In this document: piece by piece, positions 50,036 through 58,931 of the stretch
Layout of the letters: each line of letters opens with the position of its first letter
Numbering within the stretch: the first letter of the stretch is position 1
Assembly (NCBI GenBank): GCA_020634885.1
Contig: JACKAW010000001.1
Span: 434,001-498,000 of the forward strand
Direction: 5' to 3'
Length of the DNA stretch: 64,000 nt
From: Anaerolineales bacterium
GTDB lineage: Bacteria > Chloroflexota > Anaerolineae > Anaerolineales > Villigracilaceae
Program-made: the position numbers and the translations under genes
The notes under the pieces: model-generated
Database searches by the model: none
The model's input: only the letters and a program-made list of their open reading frames with translations
What the model was told of the DNA's origin: nothing

Positions 50036-51121
50036 TTACCAATTTTTGATCAAGGTTGAGATCAGTTTTACTCGTTGCGCCAGGCTGCCAGCAAAAATAT
50101 ATTCACGATCTGAGTGATAGTTTTCGCCAATTGCGCCCAGCCCATCTAAAACTGGAATGCCAAAGGGTGCAACGAGGTTGGCGTCGGAACCGCCGCCTGT
50201 TCCGCCTGCTTTGAGTTCCAGACCGATGGTTGCGGCAATGGATTGGGCTTTTTTGAATGTGTTTTGCATGGTTTCGTCGAAAGGCATGGGACCACGGTTG
50301 AGCCCGCCTGTAATTTGAATGGATGTGCCATCCAGGACAGGTTTGAGGTTTTGAACCGCTGCGTCTACCCTATCCCATTCCATGGGTTCAAGCACACGCA
50401 CATCCACTTCTATGGCTGCATGTTCGGGCACTACGTTGGAAACCGTGCCGCCAGTGATAACGCCAACGTTAACTGTGGTTTTCTTGGAGTAGTCTGTCAG
50501 TTTTTGAATGGCAAGTACGAGGTGAGCCATTTCTTCAATGGCGTTTCGTCCTTTTTCATGGTCGCCTCCGGCGTGCGAGGCGCGCCCTGTGACGTTTATT
50601 TTGAAGCCGCCAACTCCCTTGCGCCATACTTTGAGTGAGCCGTCGATCAGCGCTGGTTCCATGACGAAGACCACTTCCGCCTCTTTTGCCATGTTGATGA
50701 TCAGGTCACGGGATGAAATACTGCCGATCTCTTCATCGGATGTACATAACAGGGTTACGGGGCGGGTGGATTTCATCCGCTGTGCTTCTTCGATGGCGCC
50801 CAAAGAGATGGCTATGCTGGCTTTCATATCTGAAACACCGGGTCCGTGAATTTTGCCTTCCGCCTCACGATATGGGAATGAATTGATTGTTCCCATCGGA
50901 AAGACGGTATCCATGTGGCATACCAGCAGAATGGGTTTTCCTGTACCTTGCCAACGGGCAACGACATGGTCTCCGGTTTTCTCGTTTCGCACAAATTCCA
51001 CTTGCGCCCCCAATTTCTGCGCTTCTGCGGCGATGAGTGTTCCAACTCGATCCACGGCGGCTTTGTCATGCGAGGGAGATTCGGTTTCAACCAGTAATTT
51101 CAAGAAAGATTTTGTATCCAT
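50036..51121 (-). CDS. M20 family metallopeptidase (glutamate carboxypeptidase-like)
   Basis: A 361-residue protein. Zinc ligands and catalytic residues are visible in C-H-M-D-T-V-F, G-P-G-V-S-D-M-K-A, S-D-E-E-I-G-S and the C-terminal Y-H-S-D-R-E-Y. A dimerisation domain (about residues 175-285) starts G-R-A-S-H-A-G. This fits the CPG2/M20A group that cleaves amino-acid amides. A GGAG site precedes the ATG. It follows uppP by 34 bases and may share its transcript. Confidence 0.92.
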   Translation of the reverse strand: MDTKSFLKLLVETESPSHDKAAVDRVGTLIAAEAQKLGAQVEFVRNEKTGDHVVARWQGTGKPILLVCHMDTVFPMGTINSFPYREAEGKIHGPGVSDMKASIAISLGAIEEAQRMKSTRPVTLLCTSDEEIGSISSRDLIINMAKEAEVVFVMEPALIDGSLKVWRKGVGGFKINVTGRASHAGGDHEKGRNAIEEMAHLVLAIQKLTDYSKKTTVNVGVITGGTVSNVVPEHAAIEVDVRVLEPMEWDRVDAAVQNLKPVLDGTSIQITGGLNRGPMPFDETMQNTFKKAQSIAATIGLELKAGGTGGGSDANLVAPFGIPVLDGLGAIGENYHSDREYIFAGSLAQRVKLISTLIKNW

Positions 51122-51155
51122 GGCACGCTCCTATTTGCGTTTATCAAAGACATTT

Positions 51156-51968
51156 CTATTTTAGAAAAAAAACGATCGTTCCAGCGAGAAAGCAGTAAAT
51201 GGCGAACACGTAAAGCGAATGTTTTCGCAGGTAACTCATCAACCAGCGGATGGCAAACCACCCCACGATGGCTGAGGTGATAAAGCCCGTTATCAAAATC
51301 GGCAAAAATTCTGTAGTGCCCGGCAAGATGATCACGTTGACTGTTTCATACAAACCTGCCAATAACAGAATGGGGGCAGACATGAGAAAAGCAAAACGGG
51401 CAGCAGAGGGGCGGTCAAATCCGCGGATCATGGCGCCAGCCATGGTAGAGCCAGAACGGGATGCACCGGGGACGATTGCCAGCACTTGAAAAAATCCAAC
51501 AATCAAAGCATCGAGCCATGTGGCAGATTCGAGACTGCGGCTCTTTTTATCAAAGTACTCCACCACGGCAAGTAAAAACGAAGTTACAAGAAGGCGAATT
51601 CCAGCCCATAATAATGGTTCTGTAGATAAGTTCTCTACATAGGGTTTCAGCGCCAGCCCCATAATACCCGCAGGAATCGTTGCGATCAACACAAGCCAGG
51701 CAAGGCGGGCGTGATAATCTTCAAAAAACTTTCTGGTACGAATTCCTTCCAAAAAGGACATTGCAATATCCCAGTAATCATGCCAGAAAAACACCAGCAA
51801 AGCCGCTACGGTGCCTAATTGGATAATGACATTGAAAGCAAAGGTTTTATCGTCTGATGGAAAGCCAAGAAAATGACTGGCAATAAATAGATGTGCAGTG
51901 GATGATACGGGGATAAATTCGGTCAATCCTTGAACCAAACCAAGAATAAAAGCGTGAGTGATGTTCAA
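51156..51968 (-). CDS. uppP: Undecaprenyl-diphosphate phosphatase
   Basis: A 270-residue BacA/UppP-type protein with about seven or eight spans. The N-terminal G-L-V-Q-G-L-T-E-F-I-P-V-S-S-T-A-H and the P-G-A-S-R-S-G-S-T motif are the two catalytic signatures. It recycles C55-PP to C55-P for peptidoglycan and glycan synthesis and is involved in bacitracin resistance. Its start overlaps the tgt stop by four bases. Confidence 0.97.
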   Translation of the reverse strand: MNITHAFILGLVQGLTEFIPVSSTAHLFIASHFLGFPSDDKTFAFNVIIQLGTVAALLVFFWHDYWDIAMSFLEGIRTRKFFEDYHARLAWLVLIATIPAGIMGLALKPYVENLSTEPLLWAGIRLLVTSFLLAVVEYFDKKSRSLESATWLDALIVGFFQVLAIVPGASRSGSTMAGAMIRGFDRPSAARFAFLMSAPILLLAGLYETVNVIILPGTTEFLPILITGFITSAIVGWFAIRWLMSYLRKHSLYVFAIYCFLAGTIVFFLK

Positions 51969-53095
51969 TTACCAACTCCACTATTTGCACGTTTTGCATT
52001 ATTTGACCATTGCTGCAATAGTTCAGAAGACTGTTCTTCAAACGTTCCATTTGCGATCAAAATACGAATCCTCTCCATCAAACGGATCAACGCGCGCAAA
52101 TTATGAATCGAGATCAGGGTGGATGCCAGCAATTCCTTCGCTGCGATCAGGTGGCGGATATACGCCCTGGTGAAAGTTTGGCAGGCGTAACAATCACATG
52201 TCTCATCAATGGGACGTTCATCCCGGGCAAACGAAGCGTTCATCAAATTGAGGCGACCTTCAGGTGCAAATGCGGAATGATGCCGCGCCAAACGCGTTGG
52301 CAGGACGCAGTCAAAAATATCCACGCCACGCAAGACGCCGTTGATAAGGTCTTCGGGTGTTCCAACGCCCATTAGATAACGCGGTTTATTTTCGGGCAAC
52401 AGGGGTGTGACGACATCGAGGGTATCGTGCATTTCTTGTTTGGTTTCGCCAACGGATAAACCGCCAATAGCAATCCCTGGGGTATCCAGCGAAGCGATGA
52501 ATTTCGCAGACTCCGCTCTCAGGGTTGGATCCACTCCACCTTGGACGATCCCGAACAAGGCTTGGTCTTGACGCGTCTTTGCCTTGAGGGATCGCTCCGC
52601 CCAACGATGCGTCCGCTCCATTGCTTTTTTGATGTAGGCATGGTCATTCGGGTCGGAGCATTCGTCGAATGCCATGATGATATCTGCACCGAGGTTTTCT
52701 TGAATGGCGATGGATTTCTCCGGTGTAAAGCGATGGGTTGAACCATCGATGTGACTCTTGAAAGTCACACCATCTTCATCCACTTTGCGGGTTTGTGAAA
52801 GTGAAAAAACCTGAAACCCGCCCGAGTCGGTCAACATGGGGTTATGCCACTGCATAAATTTATGCAGTCCGCCCATATCACGGACGAGTTCGTCCCCTGG
52901 GCGTAGATACAAATGATAGGTATTGCTCAACACCAATGAAGCATTTATGCTTTTGAGGTGTTCAGGGGTAAGTGTTTTAACCGTAGCTTGCGTACCCACC
53001 GGCGCAAAAACCGGTGTAACAAGATTTCCATGCGGGGTGGAAAAGACCCCCGTGCGGGCGCGGTTGTTCACGGCATTAATTCTAAATTCAAACAT
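51965..53095 (-). CDS. tgt: Queuine/preQ1 tRNA-ribosyltransferase
   Basis: A 376-residue TIM-barrel enzyme that exchanges guanine-34 for preQ1 in GUN-anticodon tRNAs. D-S-G-G-F-Q-V-F-S, G-G-L-S-V-G-E and F-D-C-V-L-P-T-R carry substrate-binding and nucleophilic Asp residues. The zinc site is C-D-C-Y-A-C followed by R-A-Y-I-R-H-L. No strong ribosome-binding site precedes the ATG; a small ORF ends three bases upstream, so coupling is possible. It is co-transcribed with uppP. Confidence 0.97.
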   Translation of the reverse strand: MFEFRINAVNNRARTGVFSTPHGNLVTPVFAPVGTQATVKTLTPEHLKSINASLVLSNTYHLYLRPGDELVRDMGGLHKFMQWHNPMLTDSGGFQVFSLSQTRKVDEDGVTFKSHIDGSTHRFTPEKSIAIQENLGADIIMAFDECSDPNDHAYIKKAMERTHRWAERSLKAKTRQDQALFGIVQGGVDPTLRAESAKFIASLDTPGIAIGGLSVGETKQEMHDTLDVVTPLLPENKPRYLMGVGTPEDLINGVLRGVDIFDCVLPTRLARHHSAFAPEGRLNLMNASFARDERPIDETCDCYACQTFTRAYIRHLIAAKELLASTLISIHNLRALIRLMERIRILIANGTFEEQSSELLQQWSNNAKRANSGVGN

Positions 53096-53098
53096 TTC

Positions 53099-53251
53099 TT
53101 AATTATTTATTCCTTTATCATTTTGAAAAACTGAAGTGAAGATCGGCTGGGTATATTTATAGTTCGACAAAAAACCATTATACAGGAAGTATGTTATCGT
53201 AACTAAACCAACAAACAATACCATCGCAAACAGACTTAAAGAATTTAGCAT
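53099..53251 (-). CDS. Candidate 50-residue membrane peptide upstream of tgt
   Basis: From ATG at 53251 the frame gives 50 residues, with a hydrophobic span at about residues 5-25 (L-F-A-M-V-L-F-V-G-L-V-T-I-T-Y-F-L) and a polar tail. A TATTAT box ends six bases before the ATG, and the stop is three bases before the tgt ATG. It could be a real small protein or a translated leader that couples tgt. No family is recognised. Confidence 0.4.
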   Translation of the reverse strand: MLNSLSLFAMVLFVGLVTITYFLYNGFLSNYKYTQPIFTSVFQNDKGINN

Positions 53252-53285
53252 GTCTGTATAATAAGGGAAATTGAGGAAGATTAAA

Positions 53286-53903
53286 ATGAAAACAATAACT
53301 ATTATCTTTATTATGAGTTTCATCATAATCACAGCATGTGTATCTGCCAGCGAGCCAAATACAAGCAAACTTGAAACCCCATCCCCCTATTCAGCCGAGC
53401 AGACCAAGCCGCCCCCATCCAAAGATCCAAAGCACTTTCTTACCGCCACCATTGTCCCTTTTTATACACAAGTTCCATCCCCAACTTTTGAAGGACCGCC
53501 CGCTTATATCAATATCGCAGTAGACATGGGCGCAGGCGGATCAGGATTCTCCTCCACAATTTACGCACAAGAAGTTTACACAGGGCGAACCCTTGGCATT
53601 TTCATGTCTGCTGGAATGCACACCGCCTCGTTTTTACCGACCTCAGCACCACTCGATATGGCGGTTCCCGCGCCCGGGACGTATGTCTTTTACGCCCGCC
53701 TCACAAATGACCCAATGGACTATCACTACGGGTTTACGGAATGTACAGTCCCCGCCGAATGTACCGGCGGACCTTTAGTTGCGCTGGAAGTCTTACCCGG
53801 TGAATACTACACAATTAAAATTGCTGATCGCAAAGCCGTCCTGCCAGGAATTAACGAGCGCGGAGTACCCGTAACCGTACCATGGGTAATCCAAACTCCA
53901 TAA
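53286..53903 (+). CDS. Lipoprotein of unknown function
   Basis: A 205-residue protein from the ATG at 53286, with GAGGAAG seven bases upstream; a TTG at 53271 is in frame but less suited. The signal peptide ends in a lipobox-like I-T-A-C. A T/P/S-rich linker is followed by a beta-rich domain (about residues 70-195) with G-F-T-E-C-T-V-P-A-E-C-T, two cysteines that may form a disulfide. A TATAAT (53257-53262) overlaps the opposite-strand box of the small ORF. Not a recognised family. Confidence 0.7.
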   Translation: MKTITIIFIMSFIIITACVSASEPNTSKLETPSPYSAEQTKPPPSKDPKHFLTATIVPFYTQVPSPTFEGPPAYINIAVDMGAGGSGFSSTIYAQEVYTGRTLGIFMSAGMHTASFLPTSAPLDMAVPAPGTYVFYARLTNDPMDYHYGFTECTVPAECTGGPLVALEVLPGEYYTIKIADRKAVLPGINERGVPVTVPWVIQTP

Positions 53904-53904
53904 T

Positions 53905-54303
53905 TTATTCATGGCTCTCAAGGGTCGTCAACAAAAGATCCAACGCCCCCACCGATACCATAAGCTCGCGCAGAGAAATTGCCAGCGAAATCATCATCAA
54001 CAATAGCGCGGCGCCAAAACTCCACACCCCGCCAGATTGCCACCCCGCAAACAGGGCGAACATACTGACCACACATAGCAACAGGCTCGACACACCAAAA
54101 ATCTGCATATTGCGGATCAGGTAAACCCGATACCGCAAATTATCGATCTGCGCCAGCAAATTCTTATCTTCGCTTTCGTGAAAGCGGTCGTTCAAATTAC
54201 GTATAATGGTTGCCAACGTCAAAAAGCGATTGGTATATGCCAGCAGCAATAAAGACACGGCTGGGAATAAAAGCGAAGGAGTTGTGAGTGTAAAATTTTC
54301 CAT
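53905..54303 (-). CDS. DUF2721 membrane protein
   Basis: A 132-residue protein with three spans. The N-terminal L-L-F-P-A-V-S-L-L-L-L-A-Y-T-N-R-F and a central charged R-Y-R-V-Y-L-I-R are typical of DUF2721. Function unknown. It ends one base from the convergent lipoprotein gene and is divergent from recJ. Confidence 0.88.
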   Translation of the reverse strand: MENFTLTTPSLLFPAVSLLLLAYTNRFLTLATIIRNLNDRFHESEDKNLLAQIDNLRYRVYLIRNMQIFGVSSLLLCVVSMFALFAGWQSGGVWSFGAALLLMMISLAISLRELMVSVGALDLLLTTLESHE

Positions 54304-54385
54304 AAGTATCGAACGAATTATACACGCCCAAAATAACGCACCCTTCCAACAGACTTGCGTCTCGTTTATACTCGCTCAACCCAAT

Positions 54386-56095
54386 ATGAACCAAGAAAAA
54401 ATATGGAACATCCTACCCCGCATCACACCTGAAGCCGAAGAAGCGCTTGCCGCCTTCCCCCCGTTACTGCGACAGGTACTTTTTAACCGCGGCTTTTCCG
54501 ATGACCCATCCGCGCGAGCATACCTGCGCGGAGAACCCTCATCAAACACGGACCCCTTCCAAATCACAGACCTGCCCGCCGCCATTGAACGCATCCATTT
54601 TGCGATCACACACAACGAACCCATCGCCGTTTATGGCGATTACGATGTAGACGGCGTAACCGCCACCGCCCTACTCGTTGAAACCCTTGGCAAACTCGGC
54701 GCGAATGTTCGCGGATATATACCCAACCGCTTCGATGAAGGCTACGGGCTTAATAACAACGCATTGGATGATCTAAAAGCAGACGGTGTGAAACTGATCA
54801 TCACCGTAGATTGCGGCATCCGCTCCCCCGCCGAGGCGCATCACGCCCGAACAATTGGGCTGGACCTAATTATCAGTGACCACCACCACCCCGACGATGA
54901 AAACCTCCCCCAAGCCCTCGCCGTACTCAACCCCAAACGCCACGGTGATATATACCCCGATAAAGACCTCGCCGGTGTTGGCATTGCATACAAAATCGCC
55001 GAAGCATTAGTTTCAACCAGCAGCCAGCCCGAGGTCACCCAATCACAGATCCTCAACTCCCTGCTTGATCTTGTTGCCCTCGGCACAGTCGCAGACCTGG
55101 CACCACTGGTTGGCGAAAACAGAGTCCTTGTAAAAAAAGGACTGCGCCAAATGAAACAAACCACCCGTCAGGGACTTTTCTCACTGGCGGCAGTTTCGGA
55201 ACTCAATCTCAAAAAAGTGAACGCAGGCAGCATCGGCTTTATGCTTGGTCCACGCCTGAATGCCGCAGGGAGATTAAAAGAAGCGCTCGCCTCATTTGAA
55301 TTACTAACCACAAACGACGTCTTCAAAGCCGGGGAACTCGCCCAACAACTGGATATGCAAAACCGTGAACGTCAACGCATTACCCGCGACATGCAAATCC
55401 GCGCCGAAGAGATCGCATTGGGCAATGATCCAAACGCCTACCTGCTATTCGCCGCGCATAAAGATTTCAACTCTGGTGTTGTAGGGCTGGCTGCCTCACG
55501 TCTGACAGAAAAATACTATCGTCCCGCCATTGTTGCCTCCAAAGGCGAAGAAGAAACCCGCGCATCGTGCCGATCGATCCCTGAATTTCACATTACCAAT
55601 GCCCTCGATCAATGCGCAGACCTGCTCATCCGTCACGGAGGACACGCCGCAGCAGCAGGGTTCACCGTCCGCAACGAGAATGTGGAGGCACTTGTAGAAA
55701 AGCTCAAAGCCATCGCCTCAGAAAAACTATCCGAACTGGATCTCAAGCCCACCGTCACAGCTGATGCAGAAGTCGATCTCTCTGAAATGCGCCCCGACGT
55801 GTACGAGGGCGGATTAAAATACCTTGAACCAACCGGGTACGGCAATCGTGATGCATCTTTCGTTGCGCGTAATGTCAAAGTAAAAAGTTCACGCATCGTC
55901 GGCTCAGATGGCAAACATCTAAAAGCATCTTTTGAAGACGCCAAGGGAATTGTGCATGACGCAATCGGGTTCCGTCTCGGCGAGTGGCACAAATCCATGC
56001 CTGCCCGGGTGGATATTCTTTTTACCTACGAACCCAATGAATTCAACGGGCGAGTAACCTATCAACTGAATTTAAAAGACATCAAACCTGCATAA
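54386..56095 (+). CDS. recJ: Single-stranded-DNA 5'-3' exonuclease RecJ
   Basis: A 569-residue protein from the ATG at 54386; the ORF is open to 54206 but that part overlaps the divergent DUF2721 gene. DHH-family motifs: Y-G-D-Y-D-V-D-G-V-T (motif I), V-D-C-G-I (II), S-D-H-H-H-P-D (III) and V-A-L-G-T-V-A-D (IV). The DHHA1 motif is G-G-H-A-A-A-A-G-F, and an OB-like domain ends the protein. It works in recombination and mismatch repair. A TATACT box lies 13 bases before the ATG. Confidence 0.95.
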   Translation: MNQEKIWNILPRITPEAEEALAAFPPLLRQVLFNRGFSDDPSARAYLRGEPSSNTDPFQITDLPAAIERIHFAITHNEPIAVYGDYDVDGVTATALLVETLGKLGANVRGYIPNRFDEGYGLNNNALDDLKADGVKLIITVDCGIRSPAEAHHARTIGLDLIISDHHHPDDENLPQALAVLNPKRHGDIYPDKDLAGVGIAYKIAEALVSTSSQPEVTQSQILNSLLDLVALGTVADLAPLVGENRVLVKKGLRQMKQTTRQGLFSLAAVSELNLKKVNAGSIGFMLGPRLNAAGRLKEALASFELLTTNDVFKAGELAQQLDMQNRERQRITRDMQIRAEEIALGNDPNAYLLFAAHKDFNSGVVGLAASRLTEKYYRPAIVASKGEEETRASCRSIPEFHITNALDQCADLLIRHGGHAAAAGFTVRNENVEALVEKLKAIASEKLSELDLKPTVTADAEVDLSEMRPDVYEGGLKYLEPTGYGNRDASFVARNVKVKSSRIVGSDGKHLKASFEDAKGIVHDAIGFRLGEWHKSMPARVDILFTYEPNEFNGRVTYQLNLKDIKPA

Positions 56096-56131
56096 TAAAA
56101 AGGGACAGCTTCAAAGCTGTCCCTTTTTATT
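56094..56131. terminator. Bidirectional intrinsic terminator
   Basis: Near-perfect 18-bp inverted repeat (AATAAAAAGGGACAGCTT with its complement at 56114-56131). It lies between the convergent recJ and rhodanese genes and covers the last bases of both. Confidence 0.9.
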
Positions 56132-56471
56132 ATTTCTGAATTGGTAATTTTGCCCTGCGCCAGGCAAACATTCCGCCTTGTGCGTTGAAAACGGTAAAGC
56201 CTTCCTTCATCAAAATTTTAGATGCAGAAGTGCTGCGGTTTCCAGTGGCGCAAATACAAATGATCTCGCGCCCTTTAGGCAATTCGTCAATTCGGCGATG
56301 AAGTTCATTTAGCGGAATTAACTTCGCACCATTAATATGACCTGTTCTAAATTCATCCGGCTGACGCACATCCAAGATCAGCGGACGCTTGCCAAACTTT
56401 AATTTTTCATTGATCTCTTCTGCTGTGATCATTGGCGCGGAAGGACCAAAAAGATTCGATAGAAAACCCAT
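56130..56471 (-). CDS. Single-domain rhodanese-like sulfurtransferase
   Basis: A 113-residue protein. The rhodanese fold has L-I-L-D-V-R-Q-P-D-E-F-R-T-G-H-I-N-G-A and active-site loop I-C-A-T-G-N-R-S with the catalytic Cys, ending G-G-M-F-A-W. A short amphipathic N-terminus might bind the membrane. It moves sulfane sulfur; the partner is unknown. It is probably monocistronic. Confidence 0.92.
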   Translation of the reverse strand: MGFLSNLFGPSAPMITAEEINEKLKFGKRPLILDVRQPDEFRTGHINGAKLIPLNELHRRIDELPKGREIICICATGNRSTSASKILMKEGFTVFNAQGGMFAWRRAKLPIQK

Positions 56472-56526
56472 ACGTTACAACCTCCAAGGCAGGAATAGTA
56501 TTAGCAACACAGCGGCACATTATACA

Positions 56527-57528
56527 TTATGGACCCCAGCGTGGTTGATAGTCGCAGTAGTCGTTGTTCGTGATGCGCCGAAGGTCAGTGCCATCCATTC
56601 TAATAATATATATTTCACAGCCATGGTCTTCACCATAGCCGTCAAAATACGCCGTGAATGCCACCCACAGACCATCGGGCGAAATGGATGGACCCTGCGA
56701 ATTGCCGCCCGTTGGCGTAAGCACATGAGCATTTGAGCCATCTGCATTCATCATATAAACGTCACGTTTCCAGGGCTCTCCCGAATAAGTCACAATAAAT
56801 TCGGAGTTCGGAGACCAGTCGCTTCTTCCGCGAATGGCAGGTAATTCACTGACCCTTTGCAGTTCGCTGCCGTCAAGCCGAATTTTATAAAGTTGAATTC
56901 CAGCAGCCATATCAGAAGCAAATAAGATGAAATGAGCATCCGGCGACCAGGTTGGGTCCCAGCCAAACGCATTGGGAATGGGGCGCGGATTTGAGCCATC
57001 ACGCTCCATCAGCCATATTTGATTAGACGCACCAGTGGATAATTTAAATGCGATCAAAGAGCCATCGGGCGAGATTTCCGGTCCGTTCAAATTACCGAGC
57101 CTGTCAGTTAATTGTTTCACCTCGTTTGTATCAATACTGTGCTCATAGATTTCGTAAATATTGGGTTCACGGAATGCCGCGTAAACGACACTTTTTCCAT
57201 CTGGAGCAACGGATGGGTAATAATGCTGGCGGTTATCTTCTGCTGTTAGGCGGCGAAACCCCGTGCCATCAGCATTGATAATGCAAATTTGATTCTGCGC
57301 CTGCGTCTTGAATATCTGGCAGACAAATGCGATCTTTCCAATGGGTTCTGCTTCTGGTTCGGGGGATTGGGGTAAATCCACTGTCGGTGTAGATAGGGTT
57401 TGGAGGGTGGCAAACAGGTCTGGGGTTGGGGTGGAGGCGGAGGGGATGTTGCAGGCAAACACTGTCACAATCAAGAAGGTCAGTTTGCTGGCAAGTTGCA
57501 TCCGCTTATCCTGAGTTTTATCGCTCAT
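56527..57528 (-). CDS. TolB-like beta-propeller lipoprotein (PD40 repeats)
   Basis: A 333-residue protein from the ATG at 57528, which has AGAGGA about nine bases upstream; a TTG at 57534 is in frame. A hydrophobic segment with an F-A-C lipobox-like end precedes a T/P-rich linker. Four or more PD40/WD40-like repeats follow (D-G-S-N-P-R-P-I, S-P-D-G-x-x-I/V-A-F). It is a surface-exposed propeller without enzymatic residues. It is divergent from the HEPN gene. Confidence 0.82.
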   Translation of the reverse strand: MSDKTQDKRMQLASKLTFLIVTVFACNIPSASTPTPDLFATLQTLSTPTVDLPQSPEPEAEPIGKIAFVCQIFKTQAQNQICIINADGTGFRRLTAEDNRQHYYPSVAPDGKSVVYAAFREPNIYEIYEHSIDTNEVKQLTDRLGNLNGPEISPDGSLIAFKLSTGASNQIWLMERDGSNPRPIPNAFGWDPTWSPDAHFILFASDMAAGIQLYKIRLDGSELQRVSELPAIRGRSDWSPNSEFIVTYSGEPWKRDVYMMNADGSNAHVLTPTGGNSQGPSISPDGLWVAFTAYFDGYGEDHGCEIYIIRMDGTDLRRITNNDYCDYQPRWGP

Positions 57529-57655
57529 TTTCAATGTTCCTCTCGAAATTATAACAGCGCGTTATTTTGCACTTCCGGGGTGTATACTTGGTGAAGATCG
57601 AGTAATTCACTTTAGCCCGCACAAGTTAAATCTTCTGTTTTACATTGGCGGCTTT

Positions 57656-58906
57656 ATGCTCCTGAATAGTGTAAGTATTTCTGGAAATAAAATTCAGGTT
57701 CCATCCATTCTTGCCCAGTTGGCGGGTACTATTCATGATAAGGGAGGCGACTCCGAACATGTGCCGGGCGAGGTGTTATCCCCTTTGTTTCAATTAAATC
57801 TTATTGATGTAAATGAGGTCTCTTTTGGAGAGCTTGCTTTCATCTTACAGAAAGAAGTGGCGGCTGAAAGGTCTGAAGAAGCCTGTGTTGTGCTCGGCAG
57901 CATGGTTCGCGGATATGCGGTACTGAATCAAACAAAGGGAGAGCCTCAAACGAAGATTTCCATTCTTGTATCCATGCTTCAATTTGAACAAGCCATTATC
58001 CCATTTTGCAAGCCGGATGCTGTACATATACTCGCTGCGCAATCCGGGATGTTGATCGAGGATATTCTCAAGTTATTTTCAATAAGCGGGTCTCTGGCGG
58101 GGATCGTGTCTTTACGATCGGAGATGGATACCGCGCTGGGTATGATGGAAACAGCCTGGCAGCCAGAATTTCGGAAAACGGTTTTAGCATTAAGGGAGTT
58201 GGTCAATTCTTTCCCTGTCATGGAACAAGATGGGAAAAGTTCGCAATTGAGTTCTCTTAGAGAAGCATTACGCTCAACCACAGAGATAAATACTTCGCTA
58301 AAAAAGATTTCTATCGCCGGTGCGAAACGCCAAAGGGGCATGCTGGAGGCGGTGCTCAACGCATTGGAGGAGATCATCCGGCAGGAGTTTATTTTGGTGG
58401 CAAATGTTCAATATGTTTCTGAGGGGTTGGATCAAGAGCAAATCGCCCGTCAGGCATCCAATCTGATCGGGCAGGTGGAGCAAAGATTGAGGGTGTTGAT
58501 CGTCTCCAGGTTCCAGGCAAAGCATGGGGGCGAGTGGGCGCATCAGATCGCATCATCTCACCCCAAGATGTATGCCCGTTGGGTTGCCATTTACAACAAG
58601 GAAAAATCTGCATTCAAGAATTACAACGATCATTCGCCTGATCTGCTTGAATTTGCAGGGTTTGATGAGCTTGCAGAGGTGATCTCTTCGCATTGGAAAC
58701 TATTCCAAAGTTATTTTGATTTTGGGCATGAAACCCGGAACGAAATGATCTTTTATGACAAGATGAAACAGATCACCAAGGTCCGAAATCCGCTGGCGCA
58801 TAACCGGACAATCCCTGAAAATGAGTTATTGCGTGCGCGCGTCCTCTGCACCGATATTCTGCTGGCGCTCGATAACGGGAGTGTTTCTGGCAAGCCTTCT
58901 GCTTGA
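57656..58906 (+). CDS. Swt1/HEPN-like protein, first gene of the CHAT cluster
   Basis: A 416-residue soluble, mostly helical protein. The last ~130 residues resemble a Swt1-type HEPN domain and contain R377-N-P-L-A-H382, an R-x4-H motif like the catalytic motif of HEPN ribonucleases, next to conserved K-V/Q-I-T-K-V-R-N-P-L-A-H-N. The N-terminal ~280 residues match nothing recognised; they contain two coiled-coil-like stretches. No strong ribosome-binding site is visible. It is followed after 25 bases by the GNAT. RNase activity is inferred from the motif only. Confidence 0.7.
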   Translation: MLLNSVSISGNKIQVPSILAQLAGTIHDKGGDSEHVPGEVLSPLFQLNLIDVNEVSFGELAFILQKEVAAERSEEACVVLGSMVRGYAVLNQTKGEPQTKISILVSMLQFEQAIIPFCKPDAVHILAAQSGMLIEDILKLFSISGSLAGIVSLRSEMDTALGMMETAWQPEFRKTVLALRELVNSFPVMEQDGKSSQLSSLREALRSTTEINTSLKKISIAGAKRQRGMLEAVLNALEEIIRQEFILVANVQYVSEGLDQEQIARQASNLIGQVEQRLRVLIVSRFQAKHGGEWAHQIASSHPKMYARWVAIYNKEKSAFKNYNDHSPDLLEFAGFDELAEVISSHWKLFQSYFDFGHETRNEMIFYDKMKQITKVRNPLAHNRTIPENELLRARVLCTDILLALDNGSVSGKPSA

Positions 58907-58931
58907 TCTTTTGAAATGGATTTTTGCTATA

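Noticed and set aside
54206..54385. Longer N-terminus of RecJ
   Set aside because: It overlaps the divergent DUF2721 gene on the other strand and has no RecJ similarity.
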